This document shows, one piece after another, positions 49,500 through 58,381 of a stretch of DNA of 64,000 nucleotides. The stretch lies in assembly GCF_009865135.1 (NCBI RefSeq), contig NZ_WWGH01000001.1, positions 2,356,001 to 2,420,000 of the forward strand, read 5' to 3'. This stretch comes from Streptomyces sp. SID8374. Lineage in GTDB: Bacteria; Actinomycetota; Actinomycetes; Streptomycetales; Streptomycetaceae. The translations under genes were made by a program, and so were the position numbers. Every line of letters begins with the position of its first letter. The first letter of the stretch is position 1. The notes beneath the pieces were generated by a model. The model searched no databases. It saw only the letters and a list, made by a program, of their open reading frames with translations, and was not told the DNA's origin.

Positions 49500-50720
49500 A
49501 TGAGCCAGGACTCCGCCACCGCGACGGAGGCCGCACGCAAGCTGACCGGGCGGCGACGCCGGGAAGTCGTTGCCGTGCTGCTCTTCAGCGGCGGCCCTAT
49601 CTTCGAGAGCTCCATCCCGCTCTCCGTTTTCGGAATCGACCGGCAGGACGCGGGAGTTCCCCGCTACCGCCTGCTGGTGTGCGGCGGCGAGGACGGACCG
49701 CTGCGCACGACGGGTGGACTCGAACTGACCACGCCGTACGGCCTGGAGGCGATCAGCAGGGCAGGCACCGTGGTGGTGCCCGCCTGGCGGTCGATCACCT
49801 CGCCGCCGCCCGCCGAGGCACTGGACGCGCTGCGGCGCGCCCATGAGGAGGGCGCCCGCATCGTCGGCCTGTGCACGGGAGCCTTCGTGCTCGCGGCGGC
49901 CGGACTGCTGGACGGCCGACCCGCCACCACGCACTGGATGTACGCGCCGACGCTGGCCAAGCGCTATCCGTCGGTGCACGTCGATCCGCGCGAACTCTTC
50001 GTGGACGACGGCGATGTGCTCACCTCCGCCGGCACGGCGGCGGGTATCGACCTCTGCCTCCATATAGTCCGCACCGACCACGGCACGGAGGCGGCGGGCG
50101 CGCTCGCCCGCAGGCTCGTCGTGCCGCCGCGGCGCAGCGGCGGGCAGGAGCGCTACCTGGACAGGTCTTTACCTGAAGAGATCGGCTCCGACCCGCTCGC
50201 CGAGGTCGTGGCCTGGGCGCTGGAGCATCTGCACGAGCAGTTCGACGTGGAGACGCTCGCGGCGCGCGCCTACATGAGCAGGCGGACCTTCGACCGCAGG
50301 TTCCGCTCGCTCACGGGGAGCGCACCGCTCCAGTGGCTGATCACCCAGCGGGTGCTCCAGGCACAGCGGCTGCTGGAGACCTCCGACTACTCGGTCGACG
50401 AGGTCGCCGGCCGCTGCGGCTTCCGCTCACCGGTCGCGCTGCGCGGGCACTTCCGCCGCCAGCTCGGCTCCTCCCCCGCCGCGTACCGGGCCGCCTACCG
50501 GGCCCGTCGTCCGCAGGGGGTGGCGGAGAGCGCCGCGACGGTGCTGGAGACGGTCGTGCCCAGCCAGGGCTCGCCGTCCGGCCGCAGGAGCGCCCCGGCG
50601 CCCTCCGGTGCTCCGGTCCCCGTATCGGCGTCGGCGGGCTCCTCGGAGCACTCGCTGCCGGTCCCTGACGCGTACGTTCCCGGGCGCCCGGCCCTGCCGG
50701 GACAGCGGAGCGCCCCGTAG
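49500..50720 (+). CDS. adpA: AdpA, A-factor-dependent AraC-type master regulator (TTA codon)
   Basis: This 406-residue developmental regulator controls hundreds of genes for aerial growth and secondary metabolism. Residues of about 20-200 are the DJ-1/PfpI-like dimerisation domain ([37 protein letters not shown]). Residues of about 235-335 are the AraC DNA-binding domain ([40 protein letters not shown]). The leucine at codon 224 (50169-50171) is TTA, in the linker between the domains, as in all studied Streptomyces adpA genes, so translation depends on the bldA tRNA. GAGGGGGG precedes ATG 49500. The C-terminal 70 residues are a Pro/Ser/Ala-rich tail. It is also called bldH. Confidence 0.95.
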   Translation: MSQDSATATEAARKLTGRRRREVVAVLLFSGGPIFESSIPLSVFGIDRQDAGVPRYRLLVCGGEDGPLRTTGGLELTTPYGLEAISRAGTVVVPAWRSITSPPPAEALDALRRAHEEGARIVGLCTGAFVLAAAGLLDGRPATTHWMYAPTLAKRYPSVHVDPRELFVDDGDVLTSAGTAAGIDLCLHIVRTDHGTEAAGALARRLVVPPRRSGGQERYLDRSLPEEIGSDPLAEVVAWALEHLHEQFDVETLAARAYMSRRTFDRRFRSLTGSAPLQWLITQRVLQAQRLLETSDYSVDEVAGRCGFRSPVALRGHFRRQLGSSPAAYRAAYRARRPQGVAESAATVLETVVPSQGSPSGRRSAPAPSGAPVPVSASAGSSEHSLPVPDAYVPGRPALPGQRSAP

Positions 50721-50730
50721 GGTGGGGCGC

Positions 50731-51336
50731 ATGAACGACCGCATGGTGTGGATCGACTGCGAGATGACCGGGCTCTCGTTGACGGACGACGCACTCATCG
50801 AGGTGGCCGCCCTGGTCACCGACTCGGAGTTGAACGTGCTCGGCGACGGGGTGGACATCGTGATCCGCCCGCCGGACGCGGCCCTGGAGACCATGCCCGA
50901 GGTGGTGCGGCAGATGCACACCGCCTCGGGCCTCCTCGACGAGCTGGCCGGGGGCACCACCCTGGCCGACGCCGAGGAGCAGGTCCTGGCGTACGTCCGC
51001 GAGCATGTGAAGGAGCCGGGCAAGGCCCCGCTCTGCGGAAACTCGGTCTCCACCGACCGCGGCTTCCTGGCGCGGGACATGCAGAAGCTGGAGGGGTACC
51101 TCCACTACCGCATCGTGGACGTGTCCTCGATCAAGGAGCTGGCCCGCCGCTGGTATCCCCGGGCGTATTTCAACAGCCCGGAGAAGAACGGCAACCACCG
51201 GGCGCTGGCGGACATCCGCGACTCCATCGCGGAGCTGCGGTACTACCGGGAGGCGGTCTTCGTGCCGCAGCCCGGCCCGGACTCGGAGCGCGCCAAGGAG
51301 ATCGCGGCGCGCCACGTGGTCCGCACCACACCGTAG
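50731..51336 (+). CDS. orn: Oligoribonuclease
   Basis: This 201-residue DEDDh exonuclease degrades two- to five-base RNA fragments and pGpG, ending c-di-GMP turnover. The catalytic set is [13 protein letters not shown] (Asp, Glu), [14 protein letters not shown] and [13 protein letters not shown] (His, Asp). Length matches the family. ATG 50731 has GGTGGGG upstream and lies 10 bases after adpA, a neighbourhood conserved in Streptomyces; whether they share a transcript is unknown. A single tRNA-His gene follows. Confidence 0.95.
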   Translation: MNDRMVWIDCEMTGLSLTDDALIEVAALVTDSELNVLGDGVDIVIRPPDAALETMPEVVRQMHTASGLLDELAGGTTLADAEEQVLAYVREHVKEPGKAPLCGNSVSTDRGFLARDMQKLEGYLHYRIVDVSSIKELARRWYPRAYFNSPEKNGNHRALADIRDSIAELRYYREAVFVPQPGPDSERAKEIAARHVVRTTP

Positions 51337-51456
51337 AAAACCGCTGGTCACGGGCGTGTGAGCGCCCGCAGACCGGCCCCGGGAAACGGGGGCGCGAGCA
51401 CCCTCCCGGACCCTGTACACTTTTTCTCGGCCGGTCGGAAACGACCGGGCGACATG

Positions 51457-51529
51457 GTGGGTATAGCTCAGCTGGCAGAGCACCTGGTTGTGGTCCAGGA
51501 TGTCGCGGGTTCAAGTCCCGTTACTCACC
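51457..51529 (+). tRNA. tRNA-His (anticodon GTG)
   Basis: A 73-base cloverleaf is formed. The acceptor GTGGGTA pairs with TACTCAC, the D-arm holds TAGCTCAGC, the anticodon arm reads CTGGTT-GTG-GTCCAG (anticodon at 51490-51492), and the T-arm is GCGGG-TTCAAGT-CCCGT. Discriminator is C (51529), and the base before the acceptor (G 51456) can be the G-1 characteristic of tRNA-His. No CCA is encoded. A UUCG-loop terminator follows at once. Confidence 0.95.
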
Positions 51530-51535
51530 CTGAGG

Positions 51536-51567
51536 GAAGGGCCCCGGTCTTCGGACCGGGGCCCTTC
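51536..51567. terminator. UUCG-tetraloop terminator after tRNA-His
   Basis: GAAGGGCCCCGGTC (51536-51549) pairs with GACCGGGGCCCTTC (51554-51567) around TTCG, followed by TTCTTC. It is a textbook hairpin terminator. Confidence 0.9.
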
Positions 51568-51612
51568 TTCGTGCCTGCTCCTCCGGCCTTCGCTTCTGCT
51601 CTTCCGGTCAGA

Positions 51613-52203
51613 TCAGAACGTGACGTCGGAGCAGGCGTAGAACGCGTTGCCGGTGTCCGCGATGGTCCAGACGCCGAGGATCAGGTGCCTGCCCGACTTC
51701 TGCGGCAGGGTGCCGTCATGGGTGACCGTGGCACCCGGCTGCCGGCCGCCGAACGGCACCGTGAGGAACGGCTGCGGCTCCAGATCGGCGCGCGTGAGCG
51801 GCTTCGCGGGGTTGTAGCCGTCCTTGGTGACGTAGTACCGGAAGTCGGTCGTGGCGTGCCGGGCGGTGATCCGCCACCGGAACGTGTGGCTCTGCCCGGC
51901 CCGTACGGCGGAGGCGGGCCAGGCCCCGCCGCGCGGGTCGTCCAGCTCGGCGAAGCGCTGGTTGCCTCCGGCGCAGATCAGCCCGTCCCGGGGGCCGCCG
52001 GCCGGGAACCCCTTGGGGCCTTCGACGCTCGGCGGCTCCCACTGGATCTGCCCGCAGTTGCGGACGGTCCCGTTGCCGCAGAGCTGCTGCCGGCTGATGG
52101 GCGAATCGGTGTAGCCGTGGCTCTGTGCGCTGCCGGAGGTGGCCAGCAGGGAGGCCCCGGCGACGCCGAGGCCGAGGAGTAAGGCGGTGATCTTTCTGCG
52201 CAT
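51613..52203 (-). CDS. Secreted AA10 lytic polysaccharide monooxygenase (TTA codon, DasR box)
   Basis: This is a 196-residue copper enzyme that oxidatively cuts crystalline chitin (or cellulose). After a 28-residue signal peptide, mature His29 (HGYTDSPISRQQLC) is the first copper ligand, and His116 in ARHATTDFRYYVTK is the second; NAFYACSDV carries the axial aromatic. Four Cys are in pairs typical of AA10. Codon 8 (52180-52182, inside the signal peptide) is TTA, so translation probably needs bldA. A dre-type palindrome CTTGGTCTAGACCAAG lies 133 bases upstream, matching the DasR-binding consensus. Both point to control by GlcNAc and development. Confidence 0.9.
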   Translation of the reverse strand: MRRKITALLLGLGVAGASLLATSGSAQSHGYTDSPISRQQLCGNGTVRNCGQIQWEPPSVEGPKGFPAGGPRDGLICAGGNQRFAELDDPRGGAWPASAVRAGQSHTFRWRITARHATTDFRYYVTKDGYNPAKPLTRADLEPQPFLTVPFGGRQPGATVTHDGTLPQKSGRHLILGVWTIADTGNAFYACSDVTF

Positions 52204-52251
52204 GTGGTGCTCCTGAGGTGAGGGGTGGAGCTTGCGGACAGATGGACCAGT

Positions 52252-52299
52252 GGATCGATGGATCGGCGGATCGGCGGATCGGTGGATCGGCGGTTCGAT
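52252..52299. repeat. Six 8-base tandem repeats between the LPMO and its DasR box
   Basis: Units GGATCGAT, GGATCGGC (x2), GGATCGGT, GGATCGGC and GGTTCGAT lie head to tail at 52252-52299, followed by CGATCC. The array sits between the LPMO start and the DasR box at 52336-52351, probably inside the 5' untranslated leader, and may affect transcription or be a neutral expansion. Confidence 0.8.
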
Positions 52300-52335
52300 C
52301 GATCCATCGGCCGGGACCGGCGACGGCTCGTCGCA

Positions 52336-52351
52336 CTTGGTCTAGACCAAG
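52336..52351. promoter_or_regulatory. DasR-responsive element (dre) upstream of the LPMO gene
   Basis: CTTGGTCTAGACCAAG is a perfect 16-base palindrome matching the published dre consensus (A-C/G-TGGTCTAGACCA-C/G-T). DasR is the GntR-family repressor of chitin and GlcNAc genes that releases DNA on binding glucosamine-6-phosphate. It lies 133 bases upstream of the LPMO start codon. Confidence 0.85.
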
Positions 52352-52402
52352 ACGGAGGCTAGTCCTGCCTTTTGGTCATGTCCATACCACTGGCGGCACG
52401 AC

Positions 52403-52436
52403 GGACCGGCCCCCGCCCGAAGGCGGGGGCCGGTCC
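52403..52436. terminator. Terminator after the TerD-nuclease gene
   Basis: GGACCGGCCCCCGCC (52403-52417) pairs with GGCGGGGGCCGGTCC (52422-52436) around a four-base loop, 19 bases past the stop codon of the minus-strand gene. Confidence 0.8.
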
Positions 52437-52454
52437 ACGGGGCCGGGTCCGTCG

Positions 52455-54521
52455 TCAGCCGGTCGGCGCCTCGCTCCGGGTACGGCGGGCGGCCGGGGCC
52501 TCCACCTGGGCGACGACCTGGGCGTGGAAGCGGTCCACCGCCTCGTCGACACTGCGGATGAAACCGGTCTCGGCGCTGCCCCGGCCGGTACCCATGCCCT
52601 TGAAGAGGGAGAGCCGGAAGCCGGTGATCTGCGCCCCGTCTTTGGGGACGATGTCGGCGGGCTCCGGGCGCAGCCGCTCCAGCGTGCCGCGCGGCCCGGT
52701 GCCTTGGCCCTCGACGAGCGTCTCGATGTGCAGGTCGGCGGGGGCCTCGGAGAGGCGCCGGATCAGCCGCTTGACCCGGCTGAGGGGGTAGCCCGGCTCG
52801 GCGGACGGGACCTCGATCGACGTACGGAGCTTGCCGGTGCGCAGGTCGGCGGTGATCGCCAGGACGCCCGGGGTGCCCTCGATCCGGATCTCGGCGTTCA
52901 GCCGCCCCTGCTCGCAGAGGTGGTCGGCGAGCTCGGTGCGGCGGATGCGCGGATCGGAGCCGCGCCGGGTGCGCTGGACCGGCAGGACCTTCTGCCCCAG
53001 CTCACCGCCGAGCCGCAGACAGACCTGGCGGACCAGGCGCTCCCAGTTCTCGATGACCTCCAGGGCCCGGGCGTCGCCCTGGCACAGGGTCTCCTCGTCG
53101 ATGCCCCGGCGGACCGGGACCCAGGCCGCGCCCATGTTCTGGAAGCCGTGGCAGCCGGAGTTCTCGTGCTGGAGGTAGTGCAGCAGCTCCTGGAGCAGCC
53201 AGGCGTGGGCGGCGTTGCCGACGCCCTCGTGGCGGATCAGCATCTGCGCCTGGTGCACGACCTCGGCCCAGGACAGGTGCCAGAGGGCCACCTTGTGCTT
53301 GCGCCGGCCGTCGATCCGCACGTCGACGAGCGGACTGCCTTCGAGCGCCACATCGTTGGAGAGCGTGATCACGGCCTCGTACCCCCGGCGGGCGGCGATG
53401 TCCATGTACGCCTGCACCTGGTCGGGCTTGAGCGCGTTCCCGTTGGTCTTGGTCTCGACGAGCGCCGTCCACAGCTTGCCCGCCCGCTCCACCCGGACCA
53501 CCCCGTCCGGGCGCCGGGGCGACTCCCCGTGCGGCAGGGTCACCTCGGTGTACGTCTCCATCCGGCCGGCCGGGGCGCCGAACCCGGCGGTGAGGCGGCG
53601 GCCGAACTCCGGCACCTGCGCCATCACCGACAGGACGACCGAGGTGGCCCGGGTCTCGCGCTCGCGGTCGCTCTTGAGCGCGGAGACGGGGAACAGCCGG
53701 GCCGACCGCCACGACTCGTTGTCGGCGAGGCTCTTCCTGGTCGTACGGGGGAGGGTGACCTTCTTCTTCGCCGTACGGGGACGGCGTGCGGGTTTGGGCG
53801 GGGTGAGCGGGTCCGGAGCCGGGGGCGCCTCTTCCGCGCGGGCGGCGGTGGCCTGGCCGGGGACCCGGACCTCCGGGGCGGCGGGCGGCGCACCCGCGCC
53901 CGTGGCACCGTCCGCGTCAGTCTCCGGCGGCCCCTCGTCGGGCTCCTGCTCATGCTCGCCCTGCTCCGGCGCCTCTTCCGCCGCGTCGTCGTCGATATCC
54001 ACGCCGTAGTCGGTCGCCAGCCCGGCGAGCCCCGATGCGTACCCCTGGCCGACGGCCCGGAACTTCCACTCCCCCGACCGCCGGTAGAGCTCGCCGAAGA
54101 TCACCGCGCTGACCTCGTCGGCCTCCTCGACGGCGAACCGGACCAGGCTGTCGCCCGCGCCGTCGGCGAGGGTGAGGCGGAGGTCGTGCAGCTCGCCGAA
54201 GCGGGATCCGCCGTAGCGGCTGGCGGCGACGACCACCTTGTCGATCTCCTGCGGCACGGCGTCCAGATCGAAGCTGATCCGGTCCTCGCTGCCGTCGGCC
54301 GTGGGTGTCTTGCCGAGCAACTGCACGCTTCCGCTGCCGGCCACGGGGTTGTTGTAGAAGCAGAAGTCGTCGTCGCTGCGGACCTTGCCGTCGCCGTCGA
54401 GGAGGAGGACGGAGACGTCCGCGTCGCCCTCCCCCGTAGCGCTGCTCCAGCCCAGGCCGACCACCACCGAGCCGACGTTCTCGCTCAGCGCCGCCAGACC
54501 GACGTTGGCGCCCTTGACCAT
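52455..54521 (-). CDS. TerD-domain protein fused to a PD-(D/E)XK nuclease-like domain
   Basis: This 688-residue protein has two parts. Residues 1-170 are a TerD domain, with the calcium-binding GDADVSVLLLDGDGKVRSDD and FYNNPVAGSGSV motifs and the FGELYRR strand. Residues 180-260 are an acidic then Pro/Arg/Lys-rich linker. Residues of about 265-688 form a second module with RRPDGVVRV (D339), LVETKTN (E356-T-K358) and QVQAYM (Q370), which together match the core of PD-(D/E)XK nucleases. Further helices include HDALEVIENWERLVRQ-like segments. ATG 54521 puts the TerD domain at the N-terminus. TerD proteins belong to tellurite- and phage-linked stress systems; the fused nuclease suggests a defence or DNA-damage role (inference). 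Confidence 0.75.
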   Translation of the reverse strand: MVKGANVGLAALSENVGSVVVGLGWSSATGEGDADVSVLLLDGDGKVRSDDDFCFYNNPVAGSGSVQLLGKTPTADGSEDRISFDLDAVPQEIDKVVVAASRYGGSRFGELHDLRLTLADGAGDSLVRFAVEEADEVSAVIFGELYRRSGEWKFRAVGQGYASGLAGLATDYGVDIDDDAAEEAPEQGEHEQEPDEGPPETDADGATGAGAPPAAPEVRVPGQATAARAEEAPPAPDPLTPPKPARRPRTAKKKVTLPRTTRKSLADNESWRSARLFPVSALKSDRERETRATSVVLSVMAQVPEFGRRLTAGFGAPAGRMETYTEVTLPHGESPRRPDGVVRVERAGKLWTALVETKTNGNALKPDQVQAYMDIAARRGYEAVITLSNDVALEGSPLVDVRIDGRRKHKVALWHLSWAEVVHQAQMLIRHEGVGNAAHAWLLQELLHYLQHENSGCHGFQNMGAAWVPVRRGIDEETLCQGDARALEVIENWERLVRQVCLRLGGELGQKVLPVQRTRRGSDPRIRRTELADHLCEQGRLNAEIRIEGTPGVLAITADLRTGKLRTSIEVPSAEPGYPLSRVKRLIRRLSEAPADLHIETLVEGQGTGPRGTLERLRPEPADIVPKDGAQITGFRLSLFKGMGTGRGSAETGFIRSVDEAVDRFHAQVVAQVEAPAARRTRSEAPTG

Positions 54522-54704
54522 CTCGTGCACGAGGCCCCCCGGATGCACAGCCGCTCGGAACGCACCCGGCAGCCCGCTGTGTGACGTGTGTGGTGCGTCA
54601 CACAGTCGCCGTACGCAGCGAACATTAGCCGTCACATCGCGGGCGCGTGAAGAACTTGTGAAATCCGGAGGCCCCGCCACCGCGCTCACGCGCCACGGCC
54701 GCCG

Positions 54705-55736
54705 TCACGAGGAGTCCCGCACCACCAGCTCCGTGGGCAGCACCACCGTCGGCCGCTCCCCCGTCCGCCCCGCGATCTCCTCCAGCAGGAGCTGGGCCAT
54801 CCGGCGGCCCATCTCCTCGATCGGCTGGCGGACGCTGGTGAGGGCCGGGTGCATATGGCGGGCGACCACCGAGTCGTCGAAGCCGATCAGGGCCACGTCC
54901 TCGGGGATGCGCCGGTCCGCCTCGCGCAGGACCTGGCGGGCGCCGGCCGCCATCACGTCGGAGGCGGCGAAGACCGCGTCCAGGTGGGGGCGGCGGGCCA
55001 GGAGTTCGCGCATCGCCCGGGCGCCGCCCTCCTCGGTGAAGTCGGCGGGGGCGATGAGGCGTTCGTCCGGGGGCAGGCCCGCGGCGGCGAGGGCGGCGCG
55101 GTAGCCGTCGAGGCGGCGCTGGGCACCGTAGACCTCCAGGCGGCCGGTGATCGTGGCGACCGAGCGGCGGCCCCGGGAGATCAGGTGGTCGACGGCGGCC
55201 CGCGCTCCCTCGAAGTTGTCCGAGTCGACCGAGGCCAGCGGCTCGTTCGCGTGCCGGGCGCCGCTGATCACGCAGGGCATGCCCAGCTGTTCCAGCAGTT
55301 CGGGCAGCGGGTCGTCGGCGTGCACCGCGACCAGGAGGACCCCGTCGACCCGGTGCGCCGTCAGGTACTGGGCGAGTCGGCGGCGCTCGCGGTCGTTGCC
55401 CGCGAGGGTGAGGAGCAGCTGCATCTCGGTGTCGGCGAGGGCGGCGCCCACGCCTCGGACTATGGCGGAGAAGTACGGTTCGGCGAAGAAGCGGGTCTCC
55501 GGCTCCGGCACGACCAGCGCGATGGCGTCGGTGCGGTTGCCGGCGAGGGCGCGGGCGGCGCGGTTGGGGACGTAGCCCAGTTCGGCGACGGCCGCCTCGA
55601 CCGCCTCGCGGGTCGCTTCGCTGACCCGGGGCGAGCCGTTGATGACCCGGGAGGCGGTGCCGCGGCCGACGCCGGCCCGGGCCGCGACCTCTTCGAGCGT
55701 GGGCCGCCCGCCGTTCCGTACTCGCGCTGCCGCCAT
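54705..55736 (-). CDS. cebR: LacI-family repressor CebR
   Basis: This 343-residue repressor of cellulose/cello-oligosaccharide use has the LacI helix-turn-helix LEEVAARAGVGRGTASRVIN (residues about 14-33) followed by the hinge GYVPNRAARALAGNRTD, then a periplasmic-binding-like ligand domain (PLASVDSDNFEGARAAVDHL; GFDDSVVARHMHPALTSVRQ). Cellobiose or cellotriose is the known inducer in S. scabiei and S. griseus. GAGG lies upstream of ATG 55736. Three CebR boxes in this window lie at this gene, bglC and cebE. A terminator separates it from bglC. Confidence 0.9.
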   Translation of the reverse strand: MAAARVRNGGRPTLEEVAARAGVGRGTASRVINGSPRVSEATREAVEAAVAELGYVPNRAARALAGNRTDAIALVVPEPETRFFAEPYFSAIVRGVGAALADTEMQLLLTLAGNDRERRRLAQYLTAHRVDGVLLVAVHADDPLPELLEQLGMPCVISGARHANEPLASVDSDNFEGARAAVDHLISRGRRSVATITGRLEVYGAQRRLDGYRAALAAAGLPPDERLIAPADFTEEGGARAMRELLARRPHLDAVFAASDVMAAGARQVLREADRRIPEDVALIGFDDSVVARHMHPALTSVRQPIEEMGRRMAQLLLEEIAGRTGERPTVVLPTELVVRDSS

Positions 55737-55828
55737 GGCTGCCTCCCCGTTCCCGGTCAATTTCTCACAGCCGTACAGTCAATCCAAGTCCTGGATCGAT
55801 CACTCCGACGAGCGTACGGACAGTGTAT

Positions 55829-55842
55829 TGGGAGCGCTCCCA
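55829..55842. promoter_or_regulatory. CebR box upstream of cebR
   Basis: TGGGAGCGCTCCCA is the perfect 14-base CebR operator, about 93 bases before cebR. It suggests autoregulation. Confidence 0.9.
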
Positions 55843-55857
55843 GGACCGGGTGAAGGT

Positions 55858-55889
55858 GTGGGCCCCGGTCTGCCGCCACCGGGGCCCAC
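55858..55889. terminator. Terminator between bglC and cebR
   Basis: GTGGGCCCCGG (55858-55868) pairs with CCGGGGCCCAC (55879-55889) around a 10-base loop, 14 bases past the bglC stop. Confidence 0.7.
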
Positions 55890-55902
55890 GGCCTTCGAGG
55901 CG

Positions 55903-57360
55903 TCACGCCTCCGGCGGCAGCCCGTGCCGTGCGATCACCTCGCTGTACCAGTGCGCGCTCGCCTTGGGGGTGCGGAGCTGGGTCTCGTAGTCGATGTGCA
56001 CCGCGCCGAACCGCTTCGCATAGCCGTACCCCCACTCGAAGTTGTCCATCAGCGACCAGAGGAAGTAGCCGCGTACGTCGGCCCCGTCGGCCACCGCCCG
56101 CTGTACGGCGGCGAGATGGCCGTGCAGATAGGCGATCCGCTCCGGGTCGTGGACCTGGCCGTCCGCGGCCACGGTGTCCTCGAAGGCAGCGCCGTTCTCG
56201 GTGACCATCAGCGGCAGGCCCGGGTTCTCGCGGGTGACGTCCATGAGGAGGGCGTGGAGGCCGTCCGGGTCGACCGACCAGTTCATGGCCGTACGCGGCT
56301 TGCCCTCGGCCAGGTGGAACGCGACGTGCTCCGAGCCCGGCCACGGCGAGTGGTCGCTGTTGCCGTGGCCGTCGTTGCGGGTGTCACCGGCGCCGGAGGC
56401 GGGCGTGGAGACGATCGTGGGCGTGTAGTAGTTGACGCCGAGCACGTCGATGGGGGCGGCGATGGCGGCGAGGTCCCCGTCGTGGATCAACTCCGGCCAG
56501 TTCACGATGCGTTCGGTGTCGGTCAGCAGGTCTTCCGGGTACGCGCCCTTCAGCATCGGGCCCGTGAAGATCCGGTTGCCCACCGCGTCGATCCGGCGCG
56601 CCGCGTCCGCGTCCGCCTCACTGCCGGTCAGCGGGCGCACCTGGTGGAGGTTGAGGGTGACCGAGGTCTGCGCGGCAGCGGGGAGGTTGGCGCGCAGCGC
56701 CTCGGTCGCCCGGCCGTGGGCCAGGTTGAGGTGGTGGGCGGCCCGCAGTGCGGCGGCCGATTCGGTGCGGCCGGGGGCGTGGACCCCGGAGCCGTAACCG
56801 AGGAAGGCCGTGCACCAGGGCTCGTTGAGCGTCGTCCACATCCCGACCCGGTCGCCGAGCGCACGGGCCATGATGGCCGCGTAGTCGGCGAACCGTTCGG
56901 CCGTCGCGCGCTCGGGCCAGCCGCCCGCGTCCTCCAGCTCCTGGGGCAGGTCCCAGTGGTAGAGCGTGGCGACGGGCGTGATGCCGGCCGCCAGCAGCTC
57001 GTCGACGAGCGAGCGGTAGAAGTCCAGGCCGCGTTCGACGGCGGGGCCCCGGCCGGTGGGCTGGACGCGGGACCAGGAGACGGAGAAGCGGTACGCCTTG
57101 AGGCCGAGCCGCTTCATCAGGGCGACGTCGTCGCGGTAGCGGTGGAAGTGGTCGGCGGCCACGTCTCCGGTGTCGCCGTTCTGCACCTTGCCGGGGGTGT
57201 GGCTGAAGGTGTCCCAGATGGAGGGGGTGCGGCCGTTCTCGGCGGCCGCCCCTTCCACCTGGTACGCGGCCGTGGCGGCGCCCCAGATGAAGCCCGTCGG
57301 GAAGGGGGCGGGGGCGGAGGCTGCCTGCTGCGGAGCTGTTTCGGATCGTACTGCTGTCAT
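55903..57360 (-). CDS. bglC: GH1 beta-glucosidase BglC
   Basis: This 485-residue intracellular beta-glucosidase cleaves imported cellobiose/cello-oligosaccharides to glucose. The acid/base Glu is in WTTLNEPWC (about residue 182), and the nucleophile Glu is in [34 protein letters not shown] is the N-terminal GH1 block and [20 protein letters not shown] the C-terminal one. ATG 57360 is chosen because it starts the GH1 domain; the ribosome binding site is GGGAG, part of the CebR box just upstream (57362-57375). It is the last gene of the ceb cluster transcribed from the cebE side or from its own promoter. Confidence 0.9.
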   Translation of the reverse strand: MTAVRSETAPQQAASAPAPFPTGFIWGAATAAYQVEGAAAENGRTPSIWDTFSHTPGKVQNGDTGDVAADHFHRYRDDVALMKRLGLKAYRFSVSWSRVQPTGRGPAVERGLDFYRSLVDELLAAGITPVATLYHWDLPQELEDAGGWPERATAERFADYAAIMARALGDRVGMWTTLNEPWCTAFLGYGSGVHAPGRTESAAALRAAHHLNLAHGRATEALRANLPAAAQTSVTLNLHQVRPLTGSEADADAARRIDAVGNRIFTGPMLKGAYPEDLLTDTERIVNWPELIHDGDLAAIAAPIDVLGVNYYTPTIVSTPASGAGDTRNDGHGNSDHSPWPGSEHVAFHLAEGKPRTAMNWSVDPDGLHALLMDVTRENPGLPLMVTENGAAFEDTVAADGQVHDPERIAYLHGHLAAVQRAVADGADVRGYFLWSLMDNFEWGYGYAKRFGAVHIDYETQLRTPKASAHWYSEVIARHGLPPEA

Positions 57361-57361
57361 G

Positions 57362-57375
57362 TGGGAGCGCTCCCA
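57362..57375. promoter_or_regulatory. CebR box overlapping the bglC ribosome binding site
   Basis: TGGGAGCGCTCCCA, identical to the other two boxes, is directly before ATG 57360. Its GGGAG on the minus strand is also the only ribosome-binding-like sequence, so CebR binding could block translation initiation or act as a roadblock. Confidence 0.85.
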
Positions 57376-57410
57376 TAGGGGTGGTGGAGGAGGGGGATGA
57401 GGTGGAGGGG

Positions 57411-57438
57411 GCGGTGCGGTCCCGGCCGGCCGCACCGC
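57411..57438. terminator. Hairpin between cebG and bglC
   Basis: GCGGTGCGG (57411-57419) pairs with CCGCACCGC (57430-57438). It lies just past the cebG stop, between the transporter operon and bglC. Confidence 0.5.
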
Positions 57439-57446
57439 TCGTGGCG

Positions 57447-58367
57447 TCAGCCCTTGACCGCACCCGACATGATCCCGCCGACGATCTTCTTGCCGAAGAG
57501 CACGAAGACCAGCAGCAGCGGCAGCGTGCTGATCAGCGCGCCCGCCATGACGATGGACTGGTCGGGGGTGTACGAGGCGCTGAGCTGGCCGAGGGCCACC
57601 TGAAGGGTGGGGTTCTGCTGGTTCAGGGCGAGGTAGGGCCAGAAGAAGTCGTTCCACGCCTGGACGAAGGTGAGCATCCCGAGCACCATCATCGCGGGGC
57701 GGGCCACCGGCAGCACCACGCTCACCACGATGCGGAAGTTGTTCGCCCCGTCGATCTTGGCCGCCTCGATCAGCTCGTACGGCAGCGCCTCGATCAGGTA
57801 CTGGCGCATGAAGAACACGCCGAACGCGCTCACCAGCGTCGGGAAGATCACCGATTCGAGCTGGCCGCCCCAGCCGAGGCCGGACATCATCATGAAGAGC
57901 GGGACCACGCTGAGCTGCGGCGGGATCGTGAGCGTGGCGATGACGGCGGTCATCAGCCAGCCCCGGCCCCGGAAGCGCATCTTGGCGAAGGCATATCCGG
58001 CGAGCGTGCAGAAGAAGAGCGTCGCGGCCGTGATGGACGACGAGACGATGATGCTGTTGACGATCGCCTTGCCGAGGTTGGCCTGCTCCCAGGCCGTCCG
58101 GACGTTCTCCACGAGCTGGCCGCCCGGGAGGAACGGCGGTGTGGAGGCGAGGACTTCGTCCTGGGTACGGGAGGCCGCCACCAGGGTCCAGTACAGCGGC
58201 AGCAGCGAGCCGAAGCCGACGACGGCGAGCGCGATGTACGCGAACGGGCCGCCCTTCATCTGCTGGCCCGCGCCCATCCTGAAGCGGCTCGGGCGGTCCG
58301 GCCGGCCGCCCGTCGGGGACGGCGCGAGCCGCACGGGGGCGGTGGGTGTGGGGCTGGTCATGGTCAT
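57447..58367 (-). CDS. cebG: Cellobiose ABC transporter permease CebG
   Basis: This 306-residue inner-membrane permease of the MalG family has about six helices and the EAA loop ([19 protein letters not shown]). The C-terminal [14 protein letters not shown] is typical of sugar permeases. It pairs with CebF and CebE; an ATPase (MsiK in Streptomyces, encoded elsewhere) is not in the window. The first 35 residues are a Thr/Pro-rich polar stretch. It is 14 bases after cebF. Confidence 0.9.
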   Translation of the reverse strand: MTMTSPTPTAPVRLAPSPTGGRPDRPSRFRMGAGQQMKGGPFAYIALAVVGFGSLLPLYWTLVAASRTQDEVLASTPPFLPGGQLVENVRTAWEQANLGKAIVNSIIVSSSITAATLFFCTLAGYAFAKMRFRGRGWLMTAVIATLTIPPQLSVVPLFMMMSGLGWGGQLESVIFPTLVSAFGVFFMRQYLIEALPYELIEAAKIDGANNFRIVVSVVLPVARPAMMVLGMLTFVQAWNDFFWPYLALNQQNPTLQVALGQLSASYTPDQSIVMAGALISTLPLLLVFVLFGKKIVGGIMSGAVKG

Positions 58368-58381
58368 GGAATCGCTCCCGG

